From positions 62,001-126,000 of the forward strand of contig NZ_JAEUAW010000007.1 of the NCBI RefSeq assembly GCF_019511665.1: DNA of 64,000 nt. Reading direction: 5' to 3'. Under the pieces are notes generated by a model. It did no database searches. It saw nothing but the letters and a program-made list of their open reading frames with translations, and was not told the origin of the DNA. This DNA is from Microbacterium jejuense (GTDB taxonomy: Bacteria > Actinomycetota > Actinomycetes > Actinomycetales > Microbacteriaceae). Positions 26,794 through 34,549 of this stretch are shown here, in pieces; positions within the stretch are counted from its first letter, which is position 1, and every line of letters begins with the position of its first letter. Position numbers and translations under genes: made by a program.

Positions 26794-27978
26794 TCAGGAC
26801 GAAGAGCGGATGCCGTCACGCCCACCTGGGCGTGACGGCATCCGCTCTTCTCGTCGGGGTCGGGGCGATAAGGGGAGCCGGAACGCGGCCGCGGCGCGCG
26901 CGGAGTCGTCCGTCGCGAGATCGGCGAGCACCGAGCCGACGGCGGGAGTGAACTTGAAGCCGTGTCCTGAGAAGCCCGCGCCGACGACGACGCGACCGCG
27001 GCGGTCGAGCACGAAGTCCTCGGTGTCGGTCGACGTGTACGTGCAGCTGATGGGCGCGGCGGTGTCGGGGTCGAGACCGGGGAACCACTCGGCCACGTAC
27101 TGCCGGAGCTGTGCGGCCTGCTCAGGAACCGGACGGAAGGTCCGCGCGTCGGGGTCGACGACCGGCCCCACCATGTGGAAGCCGACCTTGACGCCTTCGC
27201 CCGGGGTGGGCATGCCGTAGACGTTGCCGATGGGACCGCGGTGCGGATCCACGAAGTGGTTGAACGACGGCCACAGGAGGTCGTCCGACCGTGGCGCGAA
27301 GTGGGCCGGGCTCTCTTCGGTGACGGTCAGGCGGGGGAGCGGGAACGCGTCGGGAAGGATGCCGGCGGTCCAGGCGCCGGCCGTGACGACGACCGTCTCG
27401 GCCACGACCGTGTGACGCTCACCACCCGCCTCGACGATCAGTTCCACGCCGTCCGGCCCTTCCGCGAGTGCGGTGACCGTGTGCTCGAAGCGGATGTCGG
27501 CACCGCGCGACGCGGCAGCCCGCTCGAGCGCCTCCAGCGCGGCCGCTGCGCGCACGGTCCCCGCGTCCGGCGTGAACAGCACATCCCCGTCGAAGCGCAT
27601 GCCGCTCCAGCGGCGGGCGGCCTCGGCCGCCGTCATCACCTCCGCGCGCTCGCCGCGCGCGACCAGTGCCGCGTGCACGCCCTCGAGGAGCCGCTGGTCG
27701 CCATGCGACGCCAATCCGTGCAGGCGGAGCAGCGGCTCGCCGGTCGTGCGCGACAGCTCGTCCCATTCTCGGCGGGCGAGGGTGAGCAGGTCGAGGTAGT
27801 GGGCCGTGCCGTACGCATTGTTGAAGTTGCGGGTCGCGCCGTGCGACGCGCCGCGCGTGTGCCCGCGCGCGAAGCGCTCCAGCGTCAGCACGCGGTGCCC
27901 TCGCCGGGCGAGCTGCCACGTCGTGGCCAGGCCCATCGCGCCGGCGCCGATCACGACGAACGGAACATGCTCGGTCAC
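26794..27978 (-). CDS. FAD-dependent oxidase, sarcosine / N-methyltryptophan oxidase family
   Basis: 394 residues from a GTG with GGGAGG upstream. The N-terminal Rossmann motif is VIGAGAMGLATTWQLARRG. The segment SCTYTSTDTEDFVLDR aligns with the covalent-flavin region of monomeric sarcosine oxidases, the Cys being the likely FAD attachment point; GAGFSGHGFKFTPAVG is the second flavin motif. It probably oxidises a small secondary amine and releases H2O2. The last 18 or so residues (EERMPSRPGGRDGIRSSS) are encoded by the terminator palindrome shared with guaB. Confidence 0.87.
   Translation of the reverse strand: MTEHVPFVVIGAGAMGLATTWQLARRGHRVLTLERFARGHTRGASHGATRNFNNAYGTAHYLDLLTLARREWDELSRTTGEPLLRLHGLASHGDQRLLEGVHAALVARGERAEVMTAAEAARRWSGMRFDGDVLFTPDAGTVRAAAALEALERAAASRGADIRFEHTVTALAEGPDGVELIVEAGGERHTVVAETVVVTAGAWTAGILPDAFPLPRLTVTEESPAHFAPRSDDLLWPSFNHFVDPHRGPIGNVYGMPTPGEGVKVGFHMVGPVVDPDARTFRPVPEQAAQLRQYVAEWFPGLDPDTAAPISCTYTSTDTEDFVLDRRGRVVVGAGFSGHGFKFTPAVGSVLADLATDDSARAAAAFRLPLSPRPRREERMPSRPGGRDGIRSSS
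26801..26850. terminator. Bidirectional hairpin guaB / oxidase, 24-bp stem
   Basis: The left arm starts GAAGAGCGGATGCCGTC and pairs perfectly with 26827-26850 around a CC centre. It lies inside the 3' end of the oxidase coding sequence. Confidence 0.85.
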
Positions 27979-28101
27979 GGGTCCTCCCTCAGTGCCGCGG
28001 CCGCCGACTGCGGCACGGGGCGTCTTTCCATCCTCGCGCGGCTGTTGCGCCCCTCCGGTCGCGTGACGGAGTGTGATGGCGGGCGGCGCGGGCCGTATCG
28101 C

Positions 28102-28107
28102 TAACCT
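28102..28107 (+). promoter_or_regulatory. -10 of the TMEM175-like gene, leaderless geometry
   Basis: TAACCT followed by GGCGCC and the ATG, a 6-nt gap. Confidence 0.55.
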
Positions 28108-28113
28108 GGCGCC

Positions 28114-28737
28114 ATGATCAGACAGCGATCCCACGCGGAGGCGACACAGCGCACCGTGCGGCTGGAGGCGTTCACCGACGGCGTGTTCGCGATCGCGGCG
28201 ACGCTCCTCGTGCTCGATCTCACGACGCATCCGCTCGGTCGGGTCCGCTCCGACGCCGACATGTGGGCCGCCCTCGGCGGCATGTGGCCGCTGTTCTTCA
28301 ACTTCGCGCTGAGCTTCGGGCTGCTCTGCCTCCTGTGGGTGGAGCACGTCCGCCAGTTCGAGCACATCGCCGACGTCGACGGCATGCTGATCTGGCTCAA
28401 CAACGCCCGGCTGCTGTTCATCGTGCTGGTGCCGTTCGCGACCGGACTGACGACCGAGTACGAGGACTACCTCGCCGGCCGGCTGGCGATGCCGGTCGTG
28501 TTCCTGTCCGCGATCCTGTGCAGCTGGCTGCAGTGGCGCTGGGCCATGAGGCGGCGCGAGACGATGCTCCCGGGGATGAGCGAAGGGGATGCCGCCGCCT
28601 ACGGCCGAGGCGCGCTCAGCGCGCTCCTCATCGCGGCCGTCGTGGTCGTGCTGGCCCCATGGATCGGCTCGGCGGCGTTCCTGCTGTTCCTGTTCGACGG
28701 CCTGTTCACCCGCCTGCTGCGGGGCAAGGGGGACTGA
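28114..28737 (+). CDS. TMEM175-family (DUF1211) potassium-channel-like protein
   Basis: 207 residues with five or six hydrophobic helices. RLEAFTDGVFAIAATLLVLDL matches the defining R-x3-F-S/T-D pore-helix motif of bacterial TMEM175 channels; Thr replaces the more usual Ser. Bacterial members form tetrameric K+-selective leak channels. It has its own promoter and no partner gene. Confidence 0.83.
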   Translation: MIRQRSHAEATQRTVRLEAFTDGVFAIAATLLVLDLTTHPLGRVRSDADMWAALGGMWPLFFNFALSFGLLCLLWVEHVRQFEHIADVDGMLIWLNNARLLFIVLVPFATGLTTEYEDYLAGRLAMPVVFLSAILCSWLQWRWAMRRRETMLPGMSEGDAAAYGRGALSALLIAAVVVVLAPWIGSAAFLLFLFDGLFTRLLRGKGD

Positions 28738-28800
28738 CCGGCCGGCGAACGCCGCATCGCCCACGCCGGCCGGCGAGGGCGATGCGCACACACGTCCGCG

Positions 28801-30267
28801 CTACGCCGTGGGGGCGAGCTCGGGCTCGGGTGCCTCTGTGTCGGCGGTCGCCAGGGCGGCGGCATCCGCTTTCGGCGACTTTCCCGAGGGAAGCCACAGC
28901 GCGACGATCGCCGCGACGAAGAGCACCGCGGCACCGGTGTACACGGCGGGCCGTGCGGCGTCGACATACATGTCGGGCAGGAGCTCGCCGCCGGCGCCGA
29001 CGAAGATCGCCGTCATGACCGCGGTGCCCAGGGCGACGCCGAGCTCGCGCACCGTCGAGTTGACCCCCGACGCCTTGGCGTGGTCGACGAGCCCGAGCGT
29101 GGCCAGCAGCGCGGTGGCCGACGGGGCGAACACGAGCGCCATGCCGACGCCCGCCATCACGAACGGCGCGATGAGGGTCGGGTAGTCGAGGTCGGTCGCC
29201 ATGACGGCCGCGATCCACGTGAGTGCGATGCCTTGGAGCGTGAGGCCGACGACGAGAAGGAGCCGAGTGCCGACGCGCGGAGCCAGGATGCCGGCGATCG
29301 GGGCGATGAACATCGGCGCCAGCGTCCACGGCGTGGTCTGCACGGCCGCCTCGAGCGGCGAGGACCCCTGCACGACCTGCAGGTACTGGATCAGGAGGAA
29401 CACGGCGCCGAACGTGCCGAAGCTGAAGGCGAATCCGATGATGTTGGTGATCGAGAACGAGCGGTCGCGGAACAGGCGGAGGGGAACCAGCGGGGCCTTC
29501 GCGCGCAGCTGCCAGACGAGGAACGCGACGACCAGCACCGAGCCGACGACGATCTCGGCGATGACGCCGAACGAGTCCCACCCGTCGTCGTTGCCGCGGA
29601 CGATCGCGTGGACGAGCGCGAGGACGCCGGCCGCCGCGAGCACCGCACCCGGCACGTCGATACGGGCGCGCGCGCCGAAGTCGTTGTTGAGCACCGCGAG
29701 GGCGAGGGGGATCGCGACGAGCGCCACGGGCACGTTGATCCAGAAGATCGCCTGCCAGTTCCAGCCCTCCATGATCGCGCCGCCGACCAGCGGGCCGACC
29801 GCGACGCCGAGCCCGGCGACACCGCCCCAGATGCCGATGGCGAGCGGGCGTCGCTGCGCAGGGACCGCTCCGCTGAGCAGCGCCAGCGAAAGCGGCATCA
29901 CGCCCGCGGCCCCGAACCCCTGCACGGCGCGTGCGGCGATCAGCTGCCCCGGGTCGGTGCTGAGCGCGGCGAGCACCGACCCGGCGCCGAACACCGCGAT
30001 GCCGATCGCGAACACCGTCCGGCGGCCGAACCGGTCGCCCAGGGCGGAGGCGATGAGGATCGTGCCCGCGAAGGCGAGCGTGTAGGCGTTGACGAACCAC
30101 TGCAGCTCTTCGACGCTCGCTCCCATATCGCGGTGCAGCACCGGGAGCGCGTTGGTCATGACGAGGTTGTCGAGTGTCGCCATGAACATCGGCAGGGATG
30201 CCGCGGCGAGGACGAGGGCGAACGGGCGCGACCGCCGGGTGGCGGTGGCCGAGGCTGCTGCCGACAT
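28801..30267 (-). CDS. MFS multidrug exporter, DHA2 family
   Basis: 488 residues and about 14 transmembrane helices. Features are PMFMATLDNLVMTNALPVL in helix 1 (DHA2 motif D1), motif A ALGDRFGRR, and motif C GGVAGLGVAVGPLVGG with NWQAIFWINVP following. It is a drug/proton antiporter of the EmrB/QacA type. It is divergent from the TetR gene, and a palindrome sits between its -35 and -10, so it is the likely repressed target. Substrate unknown. Confidence 0.9.
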   Translation of the reverse strand: MSAAASATATRRSRPFALVLAAASLPMFMATLDNLVMTNALPVLHRDMGASVEELQWFVNAYTLAFAGTILIASALGDRFGRRTVFAIGIAVFGAGSVLAALSTDPGQLIAARAVQGFGAAGVMPLSLALLSGAVPAQRRPLAIGIWGGVAGLGVAVGPLVGGAIMEGWNWQAIFWINVPVALVAIPLALAVLNNDFGARARIDVPGAVLAAAGVLALVHAIVRGNDDGWDSFGVIAEIVVGSVLVVAFLVWQLRAKAPLVPLRLFRDRSFSITNIIGFAFSFGTFGAVFLLIQYLQVVQGSSPLEAAVQTTPWTLAPMFIAPIAGILAPRVGTRLLLVVGLTLQGIALTWIAAVMATDLDYPTLIAPFVMAGVGMALVFAPSATALLATLGLVDHAKASGVNSTVRELGVALGTAVMTAIFVGAGGELLPDMYVDAARPAVYTGAAVLFVAAIVALWLPSGKSPKADAAALATADTEAPEPELAPTA

Positions 30268-30308
30268 GAGGACTCCGGTTGTTATTGGATGATTACTTGC
30301 TGGACGTC

Positions 30309-30338
30309 AATGTAGTAATCCACTGATTACAAAGTCAA
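30309..30338 (-). promoter_or_regulatory. Promoter of the DHA2 exporter gene
   Basis: Minus strand TTGACT (30338-30333), 18-bp spacer, TACATT (30314-30309). The spacer contains the 16-bp palindrome. Confidence 0.65.
30315..30330. promoter_or_regulatory. TetR-type operator
   Basis: GTAATCCACTGATTAC, 6-bp perfect arms around CACT. It overlaps promoter elements of both divergent genes; a third GATTAC lies at 30291-30296. Confidence 0.75.
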
Positions 30339-30356
30339 GTCATCCGCTGATAACCT
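30327..30356 (+). promoter_or_regulatory. Promoter of the TetR gene, leaderless
   Basis: TTACAA, 18-bp spacer, TAACCT (30351-30356), then 6 nt to the ATG. The -35 overlaps the operator, implying autoregulation. Confidence 0.6.
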
Positions 30357-30362
30357 GTCGCC

Positions 30363-31040
30363 ATGACTTCTGCAGCACCGCACGGCGACGGAGCCGTCGC
30401 CGTCGACGACGCCCCCGAGAGCGGTCGGCGACTGTCATCGGACGAACGGCGCCGGCAGATCCTGCAGGCCGCGCTCGCGGTGTTCGGCGCGCGCGGATAC
30501 GAAGGCGCCACCACCGACGAGGTCGCACGCGCTGCCGGTGTCAGCCAGCCGTACGTCGTGCGGCTGTTCGGCTCGAAAGAGAACCTGTTCCTCGCCGCCC
30601 TCGACGACGCGCTCACTCGGACGCTGGCGGCATTCCGCGCGGCGCTCGCCGACCCCGACCCGGATCGCGACCCCGAGCTGAGCGAGGCGAAGGCCGCGGG
30701 CAAGCGCATCGGGCAGGCGTTCGTCGACCTCATCGAGGTGCGCGGGCTCCACCAGACGCTCGCGCACGGGTATCTGCTCGGCAGCCACCCCGTCATCGGT
30801 CCCGCCTCCCGCCGCGGATTCGCACAGGTGTGGCGGTTCTTCCGCGACGAGATGGGGCTCGACGCCGACGGCGCTCGTGCCTTCATGGCCGAAGGCATGC
30901 TCATCAGCACGATGATCGGCCTGCGCATCGTCGACGACTACGGCTCCGATCCCCAGATCACCGAGCTCTTCCGCTCGTGCTTCCCGACCGAGCTGCCGCA
31001 CGTGCTAGAGGTGTTGCCGCGCGGCGGCGAGCGCTGGTAG
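30363..31040 (+). CDS. TetR/AcrR-family repressor
   Basis: 225 residues. The helix-turn-helix covers about 20-68: RRQILQAALAVFGARGYEGATTDEVARAAGVSQPYVVRLFGSKENLF. The C-terminal ligand domain is unassigned. It is divergent from the DHA2 exporter with a shared operator, so it probably senses an exported compound and represses both genes. Confidence 0.9.
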   Translation: MTSAAPHGDGAVAVDDAPESGRRLSSDERRRQILQAALAVFGARGYEGATTDEVARAAGVSQPYVVRLFGSKENLFLAALDDALTRTLAAFRAALADPDPDRDPELSEAKAAGKRIGQAFVDLIEVRGLHQTLAHGYLLGSHPVIGPASRRGFAQVWRFFRDEMGLDADGARAFMAEGMLISTMIGLRIVDDYGSDPQITELFRSCFPTELPHVLEVLPRGGERW

Positions 31041-31186
31041 GCCGCACCCCTGTCTGTCTCTCTTTCTGTCGACGACGCACGTCCTCGCCGAGGACGCATG
31101 CTGTCGACGCGGATAACGTGCGGCTTCGGCGACGACGCACGTTCTCGACGGGATGCCGCGCCCTGGCCTGCGTCGGCGGCCCGGCG

Positions 31187-31192
31187 TATCGT
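31187..31192 (+). promoter_or_regulatory. -10 of the DUF2277 gene, leaderless geometry
   Basis: TATCGT, 7 nt before the ATG at 31200. Confidence 0.45.
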
Positions 31193-31199
31193 CGGGCAC

Positions 31200-31484
31200 A
31201 TGTGCCGGAACATCCACACGCTCCACAACTTCGAGCCCGCCGCGACCTCAGAAGAGGTCCACGCCGCCGCGCTCCAGTACGTGCGCAAGATCGCGGGCAC
31301 CACGAAGCCCTCGAAGGCGAACCAGGAGGCGTTCGACCACGCCGTCCACGAGATCGCGCACATCACGCAGCATCTGCTCGACGACCTCGTCGCGGTCGCG
31401 CCGCCCAAGAACCGCGAGGTCGAGGCGGCGAAGGCACGCGAGCGGGCCATCAAGTCCGGCCGCTACGCCGCCCCCGCCGCCTGA
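31200..31484 (+). CDS. DUF2277 family protein
   Basis: 94 residues. MCRNIHTLHNFEPAATSEEV is the near-invariant start of DUF2277, with the later PKNREVEAAKARERAI helix. These small cytoplasmic proteins have no known function; the conserved Cys2 and His6 suggest metal binding. An ATG 34 codons upstream in the same frame is ignored because the family begins at MCRNI. Confidence 0.87.
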   Translation: MCRNIHTLHNFEPAATSEEVHAAALQYVRKIAGTTKPSKANQEAFDHAVHEIAHITQHLLDDLVAVAPPKNREVEAAKARERAIKSGRYAAPAA

Positions 31485-31494
31485 CGGGTCCGCC

Positions 31495-31528
31495 GCGCTT
31501 CGTCTGGCCGGCCCTCGCTCAGCGACCG
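31495..31528 (-). repeat. REP-like element, inverse, single diverged copy
   Basis: GCGCTTCGTCTGGCCGG...CTCGCTCAGCGACCG just after the DUF2277 stop. Confidence 0.6.
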
Positions 31529-31557
31529 CGCGGTTGCGGGCGTCAGACGCGGCTGAG

Positions 31558-31563
31558 TAGTCT
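31558..31563 (+). promoter_or_regulatory. Candidate -10 of the ABC-F gene
   Basis: TAGTCT, predicting a leader of about 45 nt with GAGGGGAA before the GTG. Confidence 0.4.
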
Positions 31564-31614
31564 GGTCGGCTCCCCTTCGGCGACAGGTGCCGCACCGGAG
31601 CAGAGGGGAACCCC

Positions 31615-33303
31615 GTGGGTCACATCGACATCGCCGCCGTCTCGTACGCGCTGCCGGACGGCCGGCCGCTGCTCGACGAGGTCTCGTTCCGCGTGGGCGA
31701 AGGGTCGACGACAGCGCTCATCGGCCAGAACGGCGCGGGCAAGACGACGCTGCTGAAGATCATCCGCGACGAGACGCCCGCGCTCTCGGGCGTCGTCACG
31801 ATCGACGGCGGTCTCGGCGTCATGGACCAGTTCGTCGGCCACGGCGCGGCGGGCCAGACGGTGCACGACCTGCTCATCTCGGTCGCGCCCGATCGGGTGC
31901 GCCGTGCCGCGCGGGAGCTCGAGGACTCCGAGGCCGCGATCATCGAGCGCGACGACCTCGACACACAGATGCGCTACGCCGGCGCGCTCGCCGACTACGC
32001 CGAGGCCGGCGGCTACGAGTACGAGACCGTGTGGGACACCTGCACGACAGCGGCCCTCGGCATCCCGTTCTCTCGCGCGCGGTACCGCGAACTCACGACG
32101 CTGTCGGGCGGCGAGCAGAAGAGGCTCGCACTGGAGGCGCTGCTTCGCGGCCCCGATCAGGTGCTGCTGCTGGACGAGCCCGACAACTATCTCGACGTGC
32201 CCGGCAAGCGCTGGCTCGAAGAGCGCCTGCGTGAGACGCCGAAGACGGTGCTGCTGGTGTCGCACGACCGCGAGCTGCTGGCGCGCGCTGCCGACCGCAT
32301 CGTGACGCTCGAAGCGGGCGGTGCGGGGAGCACCGCGTGGGTCCACGGCGGAGGGTTCGCCACGTACCATCAGGCACGCGAGGACCGCATGGCGCGGCTC
32401 GACGAGCTGCGGCGGCGCTGGGACGAGCAGCACGTCAAACTCAAGGAGCTGGTGGCGACGCTCAAGGTGAAGGCCACGGCGAACGACACGTTCACCTCCC
32501 GGTACCGCGCCGCGCAGACCCGGCTCCGCAAGTTCGAGGAGGCGGGACCCCCGCAGGAGCGTCCCAGGGAGCAGGACCTCGAGGTGCGCCTGCGCGGTGC
32601 GCGCACCGGCCGCCGCGCGGTCGTCGCCGAGCAGCTGGAGCTCACCGGGCTCATGAAGCCGTTCGACCTCGAGGTGTGGTTCGGCGACCGGGTCGCGGTG
32701 CTGGGGTCGAACGGATCGGGCAAGTCGCACTTCCTGCGACTCCTCGCCCGCGGCGGAACCGACCCCGACGGACGGCTCGGCCACGTGACGACCACGGGCT
32801 CGGCACTCGAGCCCGTCGCGCACGACGGCCGCGCCATCCTCGGTGCGCGCGTGGTGCCCGGCTGGTTCGCGCAGACCCACCGGCACCCCGAGTTCGACGG
32901 GCGCACGCTGCTGGACATCCTGCATCGCGGCGAGGACGCCCGCGCCGGCCTTCCTCGCGATGCCGCGTCGAGCGCACTGGACCGCTACGGCCTCGTCGCG
33001 CAGGCCGAGCAGACGTTCGACAGCCTGTCGGGCGGGCAGCAGGCGCGGTTCCAGATCCTGCTGCTGGAGCTGTCGGGCGCGACCCTGCTGCTGCTCGACG
33101 AGCCCACAGACAACCTCGATCTCGTCTCGGCCGAGGCGCTGCAGGACGCGCTCGCGAGGTTCGAGGGCACGGTCCTCGCGGTCACGCACGACCGGTGGCT
33201 CGCGAAGTCGTTCGACCGGTTCCTCGTCTTCGGCTCCGACGGGCGCGTCTTCGAGTCCGACGCTCCGGTGTGGGACGAGACCCGCGTGGTGCGCGCCCGC
33301 TGA
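31615..33303 (+). CDS. ABC-F family ATPase
   Basis: 562 residues, GTG start with GAGGGGAA upstream. Two ABC domains and no membrane segment: the first has GQNGAGKTT, LSGGEQKRLALEALL and LLLDEPDNYLD; the second GSNGSGKSH, LSGGQQARFQILLLEL and LLLDEPTDNLD. Between them is the charged linker (about 255-310) that in this family reaches into the ribosomal E site. Members rescue stalled ribosomes or protect them from antibiotics; which applies here cannot be read from sequence. Confidence 0.9.
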   Translation: MGHIDIAAVSYALPDGRPLLDEVSFRVGEGSTTALIGQNGAGKTTLLKIIRDETPALSGVVTIDGGLGVMDQFVGHGAAGQTVHDLLISVAPDRVRRAARELEDSEAAIIERDDLDTQMRYAGALADYAEAGGYEYETVWDTCTTAALGIPFSRARYRELTTLSGGEQKRLALEALLRGPDQVLLLDEPDNYLDVPGKRWLEERLRETPKTVLLVSHDRELLARAADRIVTLEAGGAGSTAWVHGGGFATYHQAREDRMARLDELRRRWDEQHVKLKELVATLKVKATANDTFTSRYRAAQTRLRKFEEAGPPQERPREQDLEVRLRGARTGRRAVVAEQLELTGLMKPFDLEVWFGDRVAVLGSNGSGKSHFLRLLARGGTDPDGRLGHVTTTGSALEPVAHDGRAILGARVVPGWFAQTHRHPEFDGRTLLDILHRGEDARAGLPRDAASSALDRYGLVAQAEQTFDSLSGGQQARFQILLLELSGATLLLLDEPTDNLDLVSAEALQDALARFEGTVLAVTHDRWLAKSFDRFLVFGSDGRVFESDAPVWDETRVVRAR

Positions 33304-33313
33304 TGGGATGGGT

Positions 33314-33343
33314 GGATGCCGGCGGCCGGGGCCGCCGGCATCC
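33314..33343 (+). terminator. Hairpin after the ABC-F gene
   Basis: GGATGCCGGCGGCC, GG loop, GGCCGCCGGCATCC; near-identical to the glmS terminator. Confidence 0.8.
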
Positions 33344-33412
33344 CCGACTCTCCGTTCCAGGCGCCCCAAACCCGCAAGACGCCCCGAATCGGGCGGCGCG
33401 GAGGGGGGCGGG

Positions 33413-33418
33413 TAGGCT
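33413..33418 (+). promoter_or_regulatory. -10 of guaB3, leaderless geometry
   Basis: TAGGCT followed by GGACGG and the GTG, a 6-nt gap. Confidence 0.55.
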
Positions 33419-33424
33419 GGACGG

Positions 33425-34549
33425 GTGAGCATGGACATCGAACTCGGCCGGGCCAAGCGGGCGCGACGCGCCTACACGTTCGACGACATCGCGGTGGTGC
33501 CGTCGCGGCGCACGCGCAACCCCGAGGACGTCTCGACGGCCTGGACGATCGACGCGTTCAGTTTCGACATCCCGGTGCTGGGTGCCCCGATGGACTCTGT
33601 GGTCAGCCCGCGCACGGCCATCATGCTCGGTCAGCTCGGCGGCCTCGGCGTGCTCGACCTCGAGGGGCTGTGGACGCGCTACGACGACCCCGAGCCGCTG
33701 CTCGCCGAGATCGCCGGCCTCGACAAGGGCGCCGCCACCCGCCGCATGCAGGAGCTCTACTCAGAGCCGATCAAGCCCGAGCTCGTGCGCGAGCGGCTCG
33801 CCGAGATCCGTGCGGCCGGCGTCACCGTCGCCGGTTCGCTGACGCCGCAGCGTACGCAGGAGCTGTACGAGACCGTCGTCGCCGCCGGCGTCGACCTGTT
33901 CGTGATCCGCGGCACCACGGTGTCGGCCGAGCACGTGTCGAGCGTCGACCAGCCGCTCAACCTCAAGAAGTTCATCTACGACCTCGACGTCCCGGTGATC
34001 GTCGGCGGCGCCTCGACCTACACCGCCGCCCTGCACCTCATGCGGACCGGAGCGGCCGGCGTGCTCGTCGGCTTCGGCGGAGGAGCGGCGTCCACGACAC
34101 GCGCCACGCTGGGCCTGCACGCGCCGATGGCCACCGCCGTCGCCGATGTCGCCGGCGCGCGCCGTGACTACCTCGACGAGTCGGGCGGACGCTACGTGCA
34201 CGTCATCGCCGACGGCGGTGTGGGCACCTCCGGCGACATCGTCAAGGCGATCGCGATGGGGGCGGATGCCGTCATGCTGGGCGTCGCGCTGGCCCGCGCC
34301 ACGGATGCCCCGGGGCGCGGCTTCCACTGGGGTCCCGAGGCGCACCACGCCAAGCTGCCGCGCGGCCGGCGCGTGAAGGTCGACCAGGTCGCGTCGCTCG
34401 AAGAGGTCCTCTACGGCCCCGCGCCGGTCGCCGACGGCACCGCGAACCTCATCGGGGCGCTGCGCAAGTCGATGGCCACGACCGGGTACTCCGACCTCAA
34501 GGAGTTCCAGCGCGTCGAGGTCGTCGTCGCTCCCTACGCCGAGAGATGA
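33425..34549 (+). CDS. guaB3: GuaB3-family IMP dehydrogenase-related protein
   Basis: 374 residues, GTG start. An IMPDH-type TIM barrel (YTFDDIAVVPSRRTRNPEDV, GAPMDSVVSPRTA, HVIADGGVGTSGDIVKAIAMGADAVMLG) without CBS domains. In the catalytic loop GGGAASTTRATLG, Ser223 stands where IMPDH has its cysteine. From memory this is usual for actinobacterial GuaB3, whose activity is unsettled. It starts the guaB3-SURF1-DUF3817-guaA group and overlaps the SURF1 gene by ATGA. Confidence 0.92.
   Translation: MSMDIELGRAKRARRAYTFDDIAVVPSRRTRNPEDVSTAWTIDAFSFDIPVLGAPMDSVVSPRTAIMLGQLGGLGVLDLEGLWTRYDDPEPLLAEIAGLDKGAATRRMQELYSEPIKPELVRERLAEIRAAGVTVAGSLTPQRTQELYETVVAAGVDLFVIRGTTVSAEHVSSVDQPLNLKKFIYDLDVPVIVGGASTYTAALHLMRTGAAGVLVGFGGGAASTTRATLGLHAPMATAVADVAGARRDYLDESGGRYVHVIADGGVGTSGDIVKAIAMGADAVMLGVALARATDAPGRGFHWGPEAHHAKLPRGRRVKVDQVASLEEVLYGPAPVADGTANLIGALRKSMATTGYSDLKEFQRVEVVVAPYAER

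Noticed and set aside
31543..33456. A 637-codon minus-strand frame opposite the ABC-F gene
   Set aside because: It has no recognisable family, while the plus strand has both Walker motifs and signatures of ABC-F.
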